64,000 nucleotides of DNA from Ailurus styani. Its lineage: Eukaryota; Chordata; Mammalia; Carnivora; Ailuridae. The stretch covers positions 3,437,771 through 3,501,770 of the forward strand of contig LNAC01000137.1 in NCBI GenBank assembly GCA_002007465.1, read 5' to 3'. The notes beneath the pieces are model-generated. The model saw only the letters and a list, made by a program, of their open reading frames with translations, was not told where the DNA came from and searched no databases. A program made the translations under genes and the position numbers. Numbering within the stretch: position 1 is the stretch's first letter; every line of letters starts with the position of its first letter. Of this stretch, positions 20,881-32,069 are shown piece by piece.

Positions 20881-21888
20881 TTTAAAAACAAACCGCAGTT
20901 CAAGTTCATGGCTCTAGTTTTATCCAGAACGTTGAAGTGCAGTTCTAACACATTCCAAGGCAAATAAAACCAAAGGTCCACACCATTGTGGAGTTTGTTC
21001 ACGGCATTCCTGAGTGTATTATATGTCTTTATTTAATCCCTGGTTACTTTAAAAAGATTGTAAGATTAAAAAATAGAGGGTACTATCTGAGATTCATCAC
21101 GGGCAACAAAATGCAATATATAGCATGAAAAATTCTCTTGTTTTATTGACTTGACAAAAATATTTGATAATGTTCATTTATTCAGATTTTGGTTACTGTT
21201 TTTCAGTTTTGATAAAGCCATCAGGTTCTTAGCGATATATGTTGCAGGAGCTCACTGATCAGATCTGTTTTCTTTTTTACTCATCTTCCATTTTATCTTT
21301 TCCTCTTTTCCTTCACTCCCTTAAACCCTCCCTCCCTCCTTTCCTTCCTTCCTTCCTCTCTCTCTCTTTTTTTGTAATCCACAATCCCATAGGGAAAAAA
21401 GAATAACATATATAAGTATGATGTAATAAATAATAATGAAGCAAGCACTGGGGTCAAGATCCGTGTGCTAGAGATCTCTGTTTCTCCCCCAAGATCCATT
21501 GCCTACCTGCTGTTGATCCTGGACGCTGACCAGTGTGGACCCAGGGGCAACTTTGCTGTCTGACTCTCTCTTGGGTCTGGCTGATGGGGAGTCTCTGCTG
21601 GAGATCTGAGGAAAGAAAGAGAGTGGGGGTAGGATATCAGTTCCTTTGGCTCCTAGTGTGAGGCCATCTCAGGCTGGTTGTGTCTTTCCACTTCTCTTGA
21701 CATGGTAGAATCTACTTAATTTTCTATCCTTCTGATTCCAGGAACCAATCATTCCCCTGTCCCTACAGGCCTAGGTGTGGTAACGACTTAGCTGCTGTTA
21801 GCCTAGACCTGTACCATTGCAATTATTGTCTTATAAATGAGTATTCTTCAAATTACCCTATTTTGAGTAAGCCTGCTGTTTCCCATTA
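20881..21888. other. Intergenic DNA, unassigned
   Basis: No gene is seen. A pyrimidine tract (CTTCC)n/(CT)n lies at about 21313-21370. Confidence 0.45.
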
Positions 21889-21904
21889 GAACCTTGACTG
21901 ATCT

Positions 21905-22059
21905 GGGGCACTTGGGTGGCTCAAGTGGTTAAACGTCTGCCTTTGGCTCAGATCATGATCCCCGGGTCCTGGGATCTAGTCCGTTTCCCTCTCCCTCTGC
22001 CTGACGCTCTCCCTGCTTGTGTTCTTGCTCTCTCTGTCAAATAAATAAAATCTTAAAAA
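21905..22059 (+). mobile_element. CAN SINE, first unit of a dimer (internally deleted)
   Basis: Head GGGCACTTGGGTGGCTCAAG, body shortened after 'ctgggatctagtccg', tail 'caaataaataaaatcttaaaaa'. It abuts the next SINE directly. The left target duplication GAACCTTGACTGATC is at 21889-21903. Confidence 0.93.
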
Positions 22060-22244
22060 GGGGGGGGCCGCCTGGGTGGCTCAGCTGGTTAAGCAACTGC
22101 CTTCAGCTCAGGTTATGGTCCTGGAGTCCCCAGATCAAGTCCCATATCAGGCTCCCTGCTCAGCAGAGGGTCTGCTTCTCCCTCTTACCCTCCCCCTTTC
22201 ATACTCTCTCTCTCATAAGTAAATAAAATCTTAAAAAAAAAAAG
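22060..22244 (+). mobile_element. CAN SINE, second unit of a dimer
   Basis: Head GGGGCCGCCTGGGTGGCTCAG, tail 'aagtaaataaaatcttaaaa'. The right target duplication GAACCTTGACTGATC is at 22245-22259. The same duplication flanks the pair, not each unit. Confidence 0.93.
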
Positions 22245-23416
22245 GAACCTTGACTGATCCAAAATAGATACCACATCGTCCCATATAGTAGCTACTGCTT
22301 CATGTGGCTATTTAAATCTTCGTTTTGGTGAAAGAAATGAAATAAAATTCAGCATTCAGCTCCTTGGTCACACCAGCTACATTTCAGGTGCTGAATAGCA
22401 GCATATGACTAAAGGCTACAGTGTCGGCTGGGTCAGATACAGAAAATTTCCATCATCCCAGGAAATTCTACTGGACAGCACTGATAGAATATTGGCCATC
22501 CCCAGACCTCCCTTTCTCCATCGGGCTGCTTCTTGCTTTTATTGCAATCACATCCTTGCTTTTCTTTATCATTTTACCACCTCTGTAAGCATACTAAACA
22601 ATACGTTTTTAGTTTTGCCTATTTTGAACTTTAAAATGTAAATTTTACAGTATGTGTTCCCGTCGTTTTGCTTCTAGACTGTTTTGCACATCCACTCATA
22701 TTTAACTAATGTTTGGTCATCATCAATGCTATATAGTATTCCATTATATGAATATATCCCACTTCAGTAAGAATCCATTCTACTGTTGCTGGATGTTCGG
22801 GTTGTTTCCAGCTTCTGGTCATGACAAACACTGTATATGCTTCGTTCTGGATGTTTGTGCAGATAGGTGTATTCCTGGAGTAGAACTGAATTTCTGGGTC
22901 ATAGAGTGTGCATTTTTTCCCCTTTAATAAATCATGTCAATCTGTCTTCCAGAGCAACTAAGCCAATTTACACTCCCATTGACTGTACGTGAAAATGCCT
23001 ATTGCTTCACATCCTCACAGCATTTGGTATTTAGGGTGTTTATGTGGCAGCCGTCCTGATGCGTGCAGTGGTATTTCCCTGCAATTTTTAAATTGTACGT
23101 GCCTGTTTACCAAATGGTCAGTACCATTTAGGTCCAATTTCATCTTTTCTCACATATATAATCAAGTATCTCAGCATCATTAAAAAAAAATAAACTGTCC
23201 TTTCCCCATGTCCTGTGCAACTTATGTCTAAATCAAAGTCCATATATGTATGGGTCCTTTTTTAGGATATGCTTTTCTTATCTGTTGGTTTTTTTTTATT
23301 ACTGTATCAATTCCACACAGATTTAATTACTGTAGCCTTGATATTAACATATCTTGGTATCCATTGGAGAAAATCCTCTGCTATTATGTTTCTTATCTAA
23401 GATTGTCTTGGATAAA

Positions 23417-23623
23417 GGGTGCCTGGGTGGCTTGGTCGGTTAAGTGTCTGTCTTCAGCTCAGGTCATGATCCCAGGGTCCCGAGATGGAGCCCCACGTCG
23501 GGCCCTGGCTCAATGGGGAGCCTGCTTCTCCCTCTCCCTCTTCCCTTCTCTCTTTGTGTTTGTCTCACTCGATCTGCTCTCTCTAATAAATAAATAAATA
23601 AATAAATAAATCTTAAAAAAAAA
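23417..23623 (+). mobile_element. CAN SINE
   Basis: Head GGGTGCCTGGGTGGCTTGG, long (AAAT)n tail. Target duplication AGATTGTCTTGGATA / AGATTGCCTTGGATA with one mismatch (23400-23414, 23624-23638). It is in the L1M. Confidence 0.95.
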
Positions 23624-23830
23624 AGATTGCCTTGGATATATTTTGTCCTTTGCATTGCCATATATGTATGTTTTAAAATCAGGTTGTCAAGTTCTAAAAC
23701 AAAACATAACAGAACAAAATCCCAAATTCTGTTGAGTGTTTTGGACAATGAATATTGTATATCTTTCCATTCCTTAATATACCTCAATATAATTTTATAA
23801 TTTTCTCTGTATTAGTCTTGTATAATTTTA

Positions 23831-24037
23831 TTTTATTTTATTTTATTTTAAGATTTTATTTTATTTATTTCACAGAGGGAGAGAGATCACAAGGAGGTAG
23901 AGAGGCAGGCAGAGAGAGAGGGGGAAGCAGGCTCCCTGCTGAGCAGAGAGCCCGATGCGGGCCTCGATCCCAGGACCCTGAGATCATGACCTGAGCCGAA
24001 AGCAGAGGCTTTAACCCACTGAGCCACCCAGGCGCCC
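23831..24037 (-). mobile_element. CAN SINE, mustelid-type
   Basis: (TTTTA)n tail complement on the left, 'gctttaacccactgagccacccaggcgccc' on the right. Perfect 17-bp target duplication AGTCTTGTATAATTTTA (23814-23830 and 24038-24054). Confidence 0.96.
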
Positions 24038-24689
24038 AGTCTTGTATAATTTTAAAACAATTTCTTTCTAGGTACTTAATATTAACAATGCTATTGGTGT
24101 ATAGTATCACCTTTTTAAATTTTATTTTTATTTGTTTTTGATACAGAAATGTTGTTTATTTTTATTGACTTTGTATCCTAGCAACCTTGCTAAAAATCTC
24201 TCACTGCCCTAATAATATAAAGTAGATTCTTTTGGATTTTTTATACCATTATTCTACAATCTATAAATGAGTTTTTCTTTCTTCTTTTCTAATTGCTGTG
24301 CCTTTTATTTATTTGTCTTGCTTTATCACACTATCTAGGGCCTCTAGTATACACAACAACATTAAGTAGACATTATGAATAGAACTGTCTTTGTCTTGTT
24401 TCCAATCTCGTAGGGGAAGACTTCAATGATTCACTCAGTTGAGTATTTGCTGGGTATTTTTCCAGATACCATTTATCAGATTAAGATTAAGGAAGGTCCT
24501 TTTCCTTTTTTTTTTTTTAATCATCAATGGATACTGAATTTTCTCAAATCTCTTTTTTGTATCCACTTAGATGATCATATGCTCCCCCCCTCGATTACTT
24601 ATGTACCAGCCTCAGAAAATTAGCTGGAGAATTTCTAGGTCTATTTTCTAATACAAGTATGTTACAATGTGCATCTGTGGGTATATCAG

Positions 24690-25170
24690 TTTAGGCTCTT
24701 TTGATTGCAAAAATAATGTAATCCAAAAAGGGAACTTACTGTCCATTTAACCAAAACTTTGGCACAGGTGAATTTAGGCATCAAATTATGTCATCAGGAC
24801 TCTTTCCCTTCATCACTGTGCTCTGCTTTTCTCTGTGTTGGCTTCCCTGCATCTCCTCTCCCTCATCTGGGGCAAAAGACTGCCAAAAGCCATGGGCAGC
24901 TTCTTCAAGCTTCAAGTTCAACAGAGTAAGGTTAGGCTTCTTTCTCTCAGCTTTCCCAGCAAAATTGTCATTGGCTGCAACTGGGTCATGTTCTCATCCC
25001 TAAACCCATTACAATGGCAGTGTCATACAATGACCTGACCCATCAGGCTTTAAACATGAATCTGGGAGTGGCATCAACTCATCCTTAAGCATATAGATTG
25101 GGGGAGAGGCAGGATGTAGGTGATTTCTGAGAGGAAAAGTGGAGTATGGTTATCAGAAAGAGAATAAAAG
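24690..25170 (+). mobile_element. Ancient interspersed repeat, family unassigned
   Basis: Phrases such as 'attatgtcatcaggactctttccc', 'tctctgtgttggcttccctgc' and 'ttggctgcaactgggtcatgttctcatccc' follow a common mammalian medium-reiteration repeat. I cannot name it. Confidence 0.4.
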
Positions 25171-25274
25171 GATGTCTCTTACACTAACCTAGATCTTTAC
25201 TACTACCAGTATGCCTGCTACATCTATTACAATCTTAACTTGCTGATTAGATTTTTTGGTTTATGTTTAATTTG

Positions 25275-25490
25275 GATTATTAAGTGCTCGGGCATTGTGC
25301 TAAGTGCTTTAGATGAACTGCTTCTATTATTCTCACAACAACCTTAAGAGGTAAGTACAAATATTACCAACATTTATAAAATAAGGCCCAAGTGACACAG
25401 TTGAATGGACAGAACTGGGATTGAAACTCAAATCTATTTATCTTCAGGGTCTGGGCTTTTTACCTCACCCAACACTGCTTCTCAAATCAT
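25275..25490 (+). mobile_element. MIR SINE
   Basis: 'gtgctaagtgctttagatgaactg', 'attctcacaacaaccttaagaggtaagtac', 'aactgggattgaaactcaaatct'. Nearly the whole element is present. Confidence 0.85.
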
Positions 25491-25688
25491 CTAACTCTAA
25501 AATACAAGGATACTGAAATTGGTAAATCTAATTTTCTAAATTTAAGCCCCTTTATCTCATTCCAACAGAATTTTGAAATATTATCTCTGAAAAATGTTTT
25601 GTAATATGACATACCCCAGAGGAACATACAAATGGAAGGATATATGATTTGTCACAAAGGATGTGCTTCAACAAGAAAGCTAAAGAAA

Positions 25689-25895
25689 GGGTGCCTGGGT
25701 GGCTCAGTGGGTTAAAGCCGCTGCCTTCGTCTCAGGTCATGGTCCCAGAGTCCTGGGATCGAGGCCCACATCAGGCTCTCTGCTCAGCGGGGAGCCTGCT
25801 TCCTCCTCTCTCCTCTCTCTCTGCCTGCCTCTCTGCCTACTTGTAATCTCTCTCTCTGTGTCAAATGAATAAATAAAATCTTTTAAAAAAAAAAA
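25689..25895 (+). mobile_element. CAN SINE, mustelid-type, complete
   Basis: Head GGTGCCTGGGTGGCTCAG, 'gggttaaagccgctgcc', poly(A) tail. Perfect 16-bp target duplication AAGAAAGCTAAAGAAA (25673-25688 and 25896-25911). Confidence 0.96.
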
Positions 25896-25911
25896 AAGAA
25901 AGCTAAAGAAA

Positions 25912-26995
25912 ACAAGGATCGGTACCAGCTTGCCCTGTTGCCCAGCCTTCGTCAGTGGCACAGGGCCATTTCTGAATTTAGATTCCCTGTGAATCAGCCA
26001 CCTAATCCCAGAGCATCATATTAAGGAAGCATTATCTGGTTGACAACAATGGCATAATAAGGTAAAAATCCCCAGGGCCATGTAAAGTGTTCCTGCCCTC
26101 ACTTTCTCCATGTTGCCGCCTGAAGGGTGAGATTTTGCAGCATCTAGTGCCTTGTGGCCCCCCATGCGTTGGACCCCTTTATGTCTCACTGTGACCCACC
26201 TTCTCTATTCCTTGGTCATCAGTGTCTGCAGAGTTTCTGATAATCATTATAATTGGAGAATGAAACTCTACTGAGATCCCATTGTCAGTGTACTGCTCTT
26301 TTCATCAAGAAAGTCTTATATTAAAAAAAAAAAGCTTGTTTCCTAACTAAACTGGACTACACATCGTTCTGCTGTATTTCCTATCTACCTCAATGTTTCT
26401 TTTATTCTCTGTACCTAGAATGATGGGAAACTGGATTAGTTTAGGTTTGCTAGAACAAACTTTGCAAGGGCATAGGTTTTTGGGTTTTGTTTTTACTCAT
26501 TTTACTGATGCACAAGTGTCAAGAACTGTTCCTGGCACATAATAGGTAATGAAAAAAAATTAGCTCAATTAGTATACTGAGTGTCACAGTTGATTCGTGT
26601 TCTGGAATGAGCTCCTTACCTCATTACAGAGTAGTAACAAACAGTTCATAAATGGGCACATGTCCTTGGCCCCCACTTTGTGTAGCCCTGATCTTGTCCA
26701 GTGTTTCTCTATGTGTGACCTTCAGAAAAATATAAGCTGCCTAGCATGGGGTCTTTGAATTGGCAGTTTTTATGAGTAACCCGGGCAACTTTTATGCATG
26801 TAAACATTTGAGATCCCCGATCGGGTCCAATATCTTATTTGATAAGAGAAGGGAAGTAACTCACCCAAAACCACACATTTTAGGCTGTATTAGCATTTGT
26901 TCCTTCTCCCTCTGTTCCTAATGGTATCCAGGTTTTTGTTTGAGCATATACCCCGTTCACAGCCTGTGTGCTTTGGAGGAAGGTGAACAACATCC
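25912..26995. other. Intergenic DNA, unassigned
   Basis: No gene is seen. 'gagaagggaagtaactcacccaaaaccacac' at about 26846-26877 is a small MIR-like fragment. Confidence 0.45.
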
Positions 26996-26999
26996 CACT

Positions 27000-27625
27000 C
27001 AAGTTCAAGGTTGTGCTCTGAATGGCATATTTAAACCGCTGGACATAATAACTGGCTCAAAAGTAAACACATGACTCAAACCAGTCCAATCAAGGTGAAT
27101 GTTAGAATTCTTACCTAGCATGCCAACATGCCAGCACTCTTTCTTTTTTTTTTTTTAAAGATTTTATTTATTCATTTGACACAGAGAGAGAGATTACAAG
27201 TAGGCAGAGAGGCAGGCAGAGAGAGAGGAGAGAGGAGGAAGCAGGCTCCCTGCTGACCAGAGAGCCCGACGTGGGCCTCGATCCCAGGACCCTGGGATCA
27301 TGACCTGAGCCGAAGGCAGCGAGTTTAACCCACTGAGCCACCCAGGCGCCCACCAGCACTCTTTCTTTCTGAATACCCTGGGATGGTCTTCAAGCCTAGA
27401 ATAGTTGCAGGCATTTTGCATCAAAGGGAAGCGGGATGCAAGATAAAACCAATGGGGAGGCTAATAGGAGAGACAGGAAGTGATGACATCACTGAGCTGC
27501 TGTTGAATCAATCCAGCCAGGAAATAAGTCCTACTTATAGGCCTTTCTGTGAGTTATGTGACTGATCATTTGCCTTTATTATTGAAGCCAGTAAATTTGG
27601 ATTTTCTGTTACTTGCAACCAAGTC
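27000..27625 (+). mobile_element. Ancient MER/LTR-like repeat split by a SINE
   Basis: 'cacatgactcaaaccagtccaatcaagg' (27070) and 'ttattgaagccagtaaatttggattttctgttacttgcaacc' (27578-27620) resemble ends of a mammalian medium-reiteration repeat. The family is not named. Confidence 0.4.
27147..27352 (-). mobile_element. CAN SINE, mustelid-type, complete
   Basis: T-rich start, AAAGATTTTATTTATTC, end 'gagccacccaggcgccca'. Perfect 16-bp target duplication CCAGCACTCTTTCTTT (27131-27146 and 27353-27368). Confidence 0.96.
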
Positions 27626-28002
27626 TGTCTTAAAAGATTTATTAAGATGTTCGAAGCAGAGAATTTAAGAACTTCAGCTCTTTATGATTGAGTTTTATAA
27701 TTTGTGAATTAATGGATTGGAACAGATCAGTGGTTTTTAAATATATTTTTAACCATCAAACCTATTTTTTCAAGCAAAGTTTCACATGGAACATACAAAC
27801 ACATAAAATACATTTCAAAAAATCAACAAATGGACTCCTTATTCAGTAATTCTCATTACTGATGGTAGATATTTCATTGTTTCTGGAACCCATGGAAACT
27901 TTTACTTTCCTTGGAGCACAATTTAAAGTCCACTAGCATAGACAATAAAATATATGTAATGTATTATATATAGTAATATATATATAAAGATATATAATAG
28001 CT

Positions 28003-28105
28003 GATATTTATTGTTTGTGCCAGGGAGTGTGCTGAATGCCTTTTTTTATGCATGGCTTTATTTTAAATTCAACAAAAATCCATGAAGTAGGTACTTGTAT
28101 TTAAT
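28003..28105 (+). mobile_element. MIR fragment
   Basis: 'agctgatatttattgtttgtgccagggagtgtgctgaatgcc' then 'caacaaaaatccatgaagtaggtac'. Confidence 0.65.
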
Positions 28106-28107
28106 AA

Positions 28108-28175
28108 AGGGGAATAATAATACCTACCTTGTGGGACTTTTTGGAAATTCAAACAAGATCCTAGGCAGCAGAGTG
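28108..28175 (-). mobile_element. MIR fragment in opposite orientation
   Basis: 'aataaaggggaataataatacctaccttgtgggac' is the reverse-strand MIR phrase ('aaaatggggataataatagtacctacctcat'). It abuts the plus-strand MIR tail to tail. Confidence 0.5.
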
Positions 28176-28498
28176 AGTGACTTTTCACAGAACTTGAACC
28201 TAGAAGAATGAACACCTGAAAACCTTGCCTATTCATGGGCCTTCTAATTTCAAATCAATAAATTTCCCCTGTATATGTGAACCTTAACTGGTACAGATTC
28301 TTTCTGAACTTGAGCCTTGATATTCTCATCAGCAAAAATGAGACTCAACTTCTGTTTCCTCTTTGACTCTGTGATATGTGTTAGTTCTTTTAGTGACAGA
28401 AAATTATACCGTCAGCAGCAGTACTTCAAGAGTGAAAACAATAATATATTCGTAGACACCACAGAATGTCTGTGCTGACACCCTCATAGTCATGTGAG
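28176..28498. other. Intergenic DNA, unassigned
   Basis: No gene or clear repeat is seen. Confidence 0.4.
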
Positions 28499-28499
28499 T

Positions 28500-28605
28500 T
28501 TAAAGGAGTCACAGAGAGGTTTAACAGCTTCCCTGTGTTGCATAGCTCATTAGAGTTGGAGTTGAGATGAAAATACAGTGGACTCTCACTTCTGGGCCAA
28601 GGCTC
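28500..28605 (+). mobile_element. MIR 3' fragment
   Basis: 'aggagtcacagagaggtttaacagcttccctgtgttgcatagctcattagagttggagtt' follows the MIR 3' half ('gcacagagaggttaagtaacttgcccaaggtcacacagct'). Confidence 0.65.
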
Positions 28606-28980
28606 TTCACACTTGCTACTGCTCCTCATTGACCAGACCAATCTTGGTCTCTAATAGTCACTGAATTTAGCCAGTAAGAAAGAAGATCTGGTGGGTATTA
28701 ATAGCAAATATGTTCCTAATTTGATTTGTTAGGATTTTCAATGCTTTTGTGAAGAAAAGAATATTTTACACTCTGGTTATCTGTGTACACAGAGGTATGA
28801 CTGTGGTTTTGGAATCTTGTTGCAACCCTTCACGTTGAAAGGTCCAAGTACAGATCCACTGAAATAATACTTGGTAATTCTCTCTAGCTTTTGCCATTTC
28901 TCTACTAGCTAGACAACTAATGCAATGCCATCAACATTTTAGATGTTATTTAATTTGCTTGAGTGTTCAGTAGTTCCTCA

Positions 28981-28982
<2 letters not shown>

Positions 28983-29025
<43 letters not shown>
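28983..29025 (+). repeat. (GT)n microsatellite
   Basis: About 21 uninterrupted GT units; likely length-polymorphic. Confidence 0.97.
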
Positions 29026-29026
<1 letters not shown>

Positions 29027-29840
29027 TCAATGTATCAGATAAATTGTTGCTAAGGTATTACTTATCTTTGATTACATCCTCTCTAATGTGATGGTAAGTT
29101 TTCTGGGGATGAGGCCATCTTTTTATCAAGTACATACAGTCTTATCATATTTTGCCTTATCATATTTTGATATTTTCCAAACATTAAAATATCATCCAGA
29201 TGTTAGCTTAAGCCTCCCACTGCACATCTTTGCCAGAATTTCTGCACATTCCCAGTGAAATTTTGTTCTGGCCAGTTCCAGCTCCCACAGGACTCTTGGT
29301 CTGGCTTGAAGCAAATCTTCGTAGGAACCTGCCCCTAACATTGCATGGCCTAAGTCAGGGCAGGCAATAAGAAGGGAGGCTCACATACTGTTTGCCCAAA
29401 TATTTAACAAACAATTAAAATATCACATATTAAACTATGAAATAAAATTTGTACTGTCCTCCTACCTTGACGAAGTTGCCTTCATAACAAACTACAAGGC
29501 CAGGTTGAAATAGAATTCTTGGACTATTTCTGGTTCTCTACTGGAATTTGGCAGTGTGGGGAGACCCAGACCTTGCCCACCAATCTCCCACCCACTCCTA
29601 GTACACCTGCTTCTTTTCTTCCTGTGCCACTTCCCTCATCATCTCACACCATGGGGATTTTCATATGTAATCATGGACATCCCTGCATGTCTAAGCTCTG
29701 TCACCTCACCCTCAAATAGCCACTCCTTGGAGTGGACCTCAGTCCTGGTGGTATGCACACCAGTAATGTGGGCTATAATCAGGAAGATGGATCCATACAA
29801 AGCTTGTGCTATGTGATCCTCTGGGCAGGATGCCCAGTGT
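29026..29840. other. Intergenic DNA, unassigned
   Basis: No gene is supported; the short frames at 29519-29932 show no known domain. Confidence 0.45.
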
Positions 29841-29844
29841 ATGG

Positions 29845-29937
29845 TCTAGAAAGGGAGAGAGTATGGTCCTCAGACCACAAGCATCAACATTACCTGGAAG
29901 CTTGTTGGATTTGCAGAATCTCAGGTCCATGAATGCA
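29845..29937 (-). mobile_element. MER5A-type hAT-Charlie fragment
   Basis: 'tatggtcctcagaccacaagcatcaacattacctggaagcttg' then 'gcagaatctcaggtcc' is the reverse-strand MER5A order. The outer inverted repeat is lost. Confidence 0.8.
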
Positions 29938-29989
29938 TGACAAATGACAAGATTTAATTCTTTTTTGTGGTTGAATAACATTACAATTT

Positions 29990-30107
29990 ATTTTTTAAAA
30001 TTCATTTATGTTTTTTTCAGTACTCTCTATACCCAGCATGGGGTTCAAATTCATGACCCTGAGATCAAGAGTTGCATGCACTTTTGACTGAGTCAGTCAG
30101 GGGCCCC
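29990..30107 (-). mobile_element. Short CAN SINE, old subfamily
   Basis: 'tactctctatacccagcatggggttcaaattcatgaccctgagatcaagagttgcatgc' ending 'cagtcaggggccccta' is the short tRNA-head form of the family. It interrupts the L1. Confidence 0.85.
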
Positions 30108-30894
30108 TATATATACATACCACACTTTCTTTATCCATTCATCCATCAATGGATACTTAGGTTGTTTCCATATCTTGGCTATTATAAATAATGCTGCAAT
30201 AAAAATGGGGCGTGTTTGTATCTCTTTGAGTTAGTGTTTTCATTTTCTTTAGATAAATACCCAGAGGTGGAATTGTTAGATCATATGGTAATTCTGTTTT
30301 AATTTTTTGAGGAACCTCCACACTATTTTCCATAGTGGCTATACCAATTTACATTCCCACCAAGAGTACATAAGAACTCCTTTTTTCCACACTCTCATCA
30401 ATATTTGTTATTTCTAGTGTTTTTGATAATAGCCATTCTAATAGATGTGAGATGATATCTGATTGTGGTTTTGATTTGCATTTCCCTGATGATTAATGAT
30501 ATAGAGCATCTTTTCTTGTATGAGCTGACCATCTGTACGTCTTTTTGGAAAACATGTCTGTTCAGATCTGCCCATTTTTAAATAGGTGTTTTTTTGTTTT
30601 TTTTTGGTTTTTTTTTTGGATTTTGGCAATTGAGTTGTAGGAATTCTTTATATATATGGATATTAATCCCTTATCAGAGATATACTTTACAAATATTTTC
30701 TCCCACTCAGTAGGTTGCCTTTTCATTTTGTTGATGTTTTACTTCACTGTGCAAAACCTTTTTAGTTTGATATAGTCCCACCTGTTTATTTTTGCTTTTA
30801 TTGCTTTTTCATTTGGTGTCAGATTAAAAAAATCATCACCAAGTCCTATGCCAAAGAGCTTACTGCCTATCTTTTCTTTTAAGAGTTTTATGGC

Positions 30895-31124
30895 GGGCGC
30901 CTGGGTGGCTCAGTGCGTTTAAGCCGCTGCCTTCGGCTCAGGTCATGATCCCAGGGTCCTGGGATCGAGGCCCACATCGGGCTCTCTGCTCCACAGGGAG
31001 CCTGCTTCCTCCTCTCTCCTCTCTCTCTGCCTGCCTCTCTGCCTACTTGTAATCTCTCTCTCTGTGTCAAATGAATAATAATAAAAAAAAAAAATCTTTA
31101 AAAAAAAAAAATAAAAATAAAAAT
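30895..31124 (+). mobile_element. CAN SINE, mustelid-type, complete
   Basis: Head GGGCGCCTGGGTGGCTCAG, long compound A-rich tail with (AAAAT)n. Perfect 14-bp target duplication AAGAGTTTTATGGC (30881-30894 and 31125-31138) inside L1 ORF2. Confidence 0.96.
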
Positions 31125-31854
31125 AAGAGTTTTATGGCTTCAGATCTTATGTTCAAGTCTTTAATCCATTTTGAGTTAATTTCTGTGAACAGTATAAGAT
31201 AGTGGTCCAGTTTCACTCCTTTGCATGCCATAAATAGCTATATATGTATGGATTTATTTCTGAGCTTTCCATTTTGTTCCATTAATCTAAGTCTCTGTTT
31301 CATTGATCTGTGTGTCTATTTTTATGCCAATACCATACTGTTTTAATTACTAAATCTTTGTAATAAAGCTTGAAATCGGGGAGTGCAATGCCTCCAGCTT
31401 TGTTCTTTCTCCAGATTTCTTTGGCTATTCAGGGTCTTTTATGGTTCCATACACATTTTAGGATTTTTTTTTCTATATCTGTGAAAAATGACATTGGAAT
31501 TTTGATAGGGATTGCATTGAATCTGTATATAGCCATGGTAGTATGGACATTTCAACAATATTAATTCTTTCAATCTGTGAGCATGGAATATATAAAAACA
31601 CTTATTTGTGTAGTCTGCAACTTCTTTCATTATTGTCTTATATTTTTCAATATATAGGTCTTTTACATCCTTGGTTAAATTTATTCATAGGTATTTTATT
31701 CTATTTGATGCAATTATAAATGGGATTGCTTTTTTAATTTCTCTTTCTGATAGTTCTTTAATAGTGTATAGAAACAACAGATTTTTGTGTATTGATTTTG
31801 TGTCCTATAACTTTACTGAATTTGTCTTTTTTTCTAACAGTTTTTTAAGGTTTA

Positions 31855-31878
31855 GTGCTTGCTTCAGCAGCACATATA
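31855..31878 (+). pseudogene. Tail-less U6 snRNA retropseudogene (5' fragment only)
   Basis: GTGCTTGCTTCAGCAGC followed by ACATATA(CTA) matches the first 24-27 nt of U6 snRNA with two differences, both expected from CpG decay (CTCG to CTTG, TCGG to TCAG). It is flanked by near-identical ~21-bp copies of the L1 target, beginning CTAACAGTTTTTT (31834-31854 and 31879-31900). The rest of U6 and any poly(A) are missing. This is the pattern of a truncated small RNA inserted by the L1 machinery. It cannot be a functional U6. Confidence 0.85.
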
Positions 31879-32069
31879 CTAACAGTTTTTTTAGGGTTTA
31901 CTATATATAATACCATGTCATCTGCAAATAGTGACAGTTTTACTTCTTACTTTCCAATATGGATGCCTTCTATTTCTTTTTCTTGCCTAATTGCTGTGAC
32001 TAGGACTTTCAATACTATGTTGGATGAAAGCGGTGAGAATAGACATCTTTACCTTGTCCCTGATCTCAT

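Larger units (their letters stand above)
22650..24610 (-). mobile_element. L1M LINE, ORF2 region (antisense), two SINEs inserted
   Basis: Reverse-strand ORF2 order is seen: 'tagtattccattatatgaatatatcc', 'tgctggatgttcgggttgtttcc', 'caatttacactcccattgac', 'cctcacagcatttggtatt', 'attactgtagccttgatat', 'tgactttgtatcctagcaaccttgct', 'gggtatttttccagataccatttatcag'. Divergence and stops show it is old. Positions 22260-22650 just left of it are unassigned. Confidence 0.75.
29938..32069 (-). mobile_element. L1 LINE, ORF2 3' half (antisense)
   Basis: Continuous reverse-strand L1 ORF2 sequence from 'gacaaatgacaagatttaattc' (near the 3' end) to 'gtgagaatagacatctttaccttgtcc' (just past the reverse transcriptase FADD region at about 31925-31965). 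It is less diverged than other L1M here, but stops break the frame. The 3' UTR and poly(A) are absent. Inserts: SINEs at 29990 and 30895, and the U6 fragment at 31855. Confidence 0.9.
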
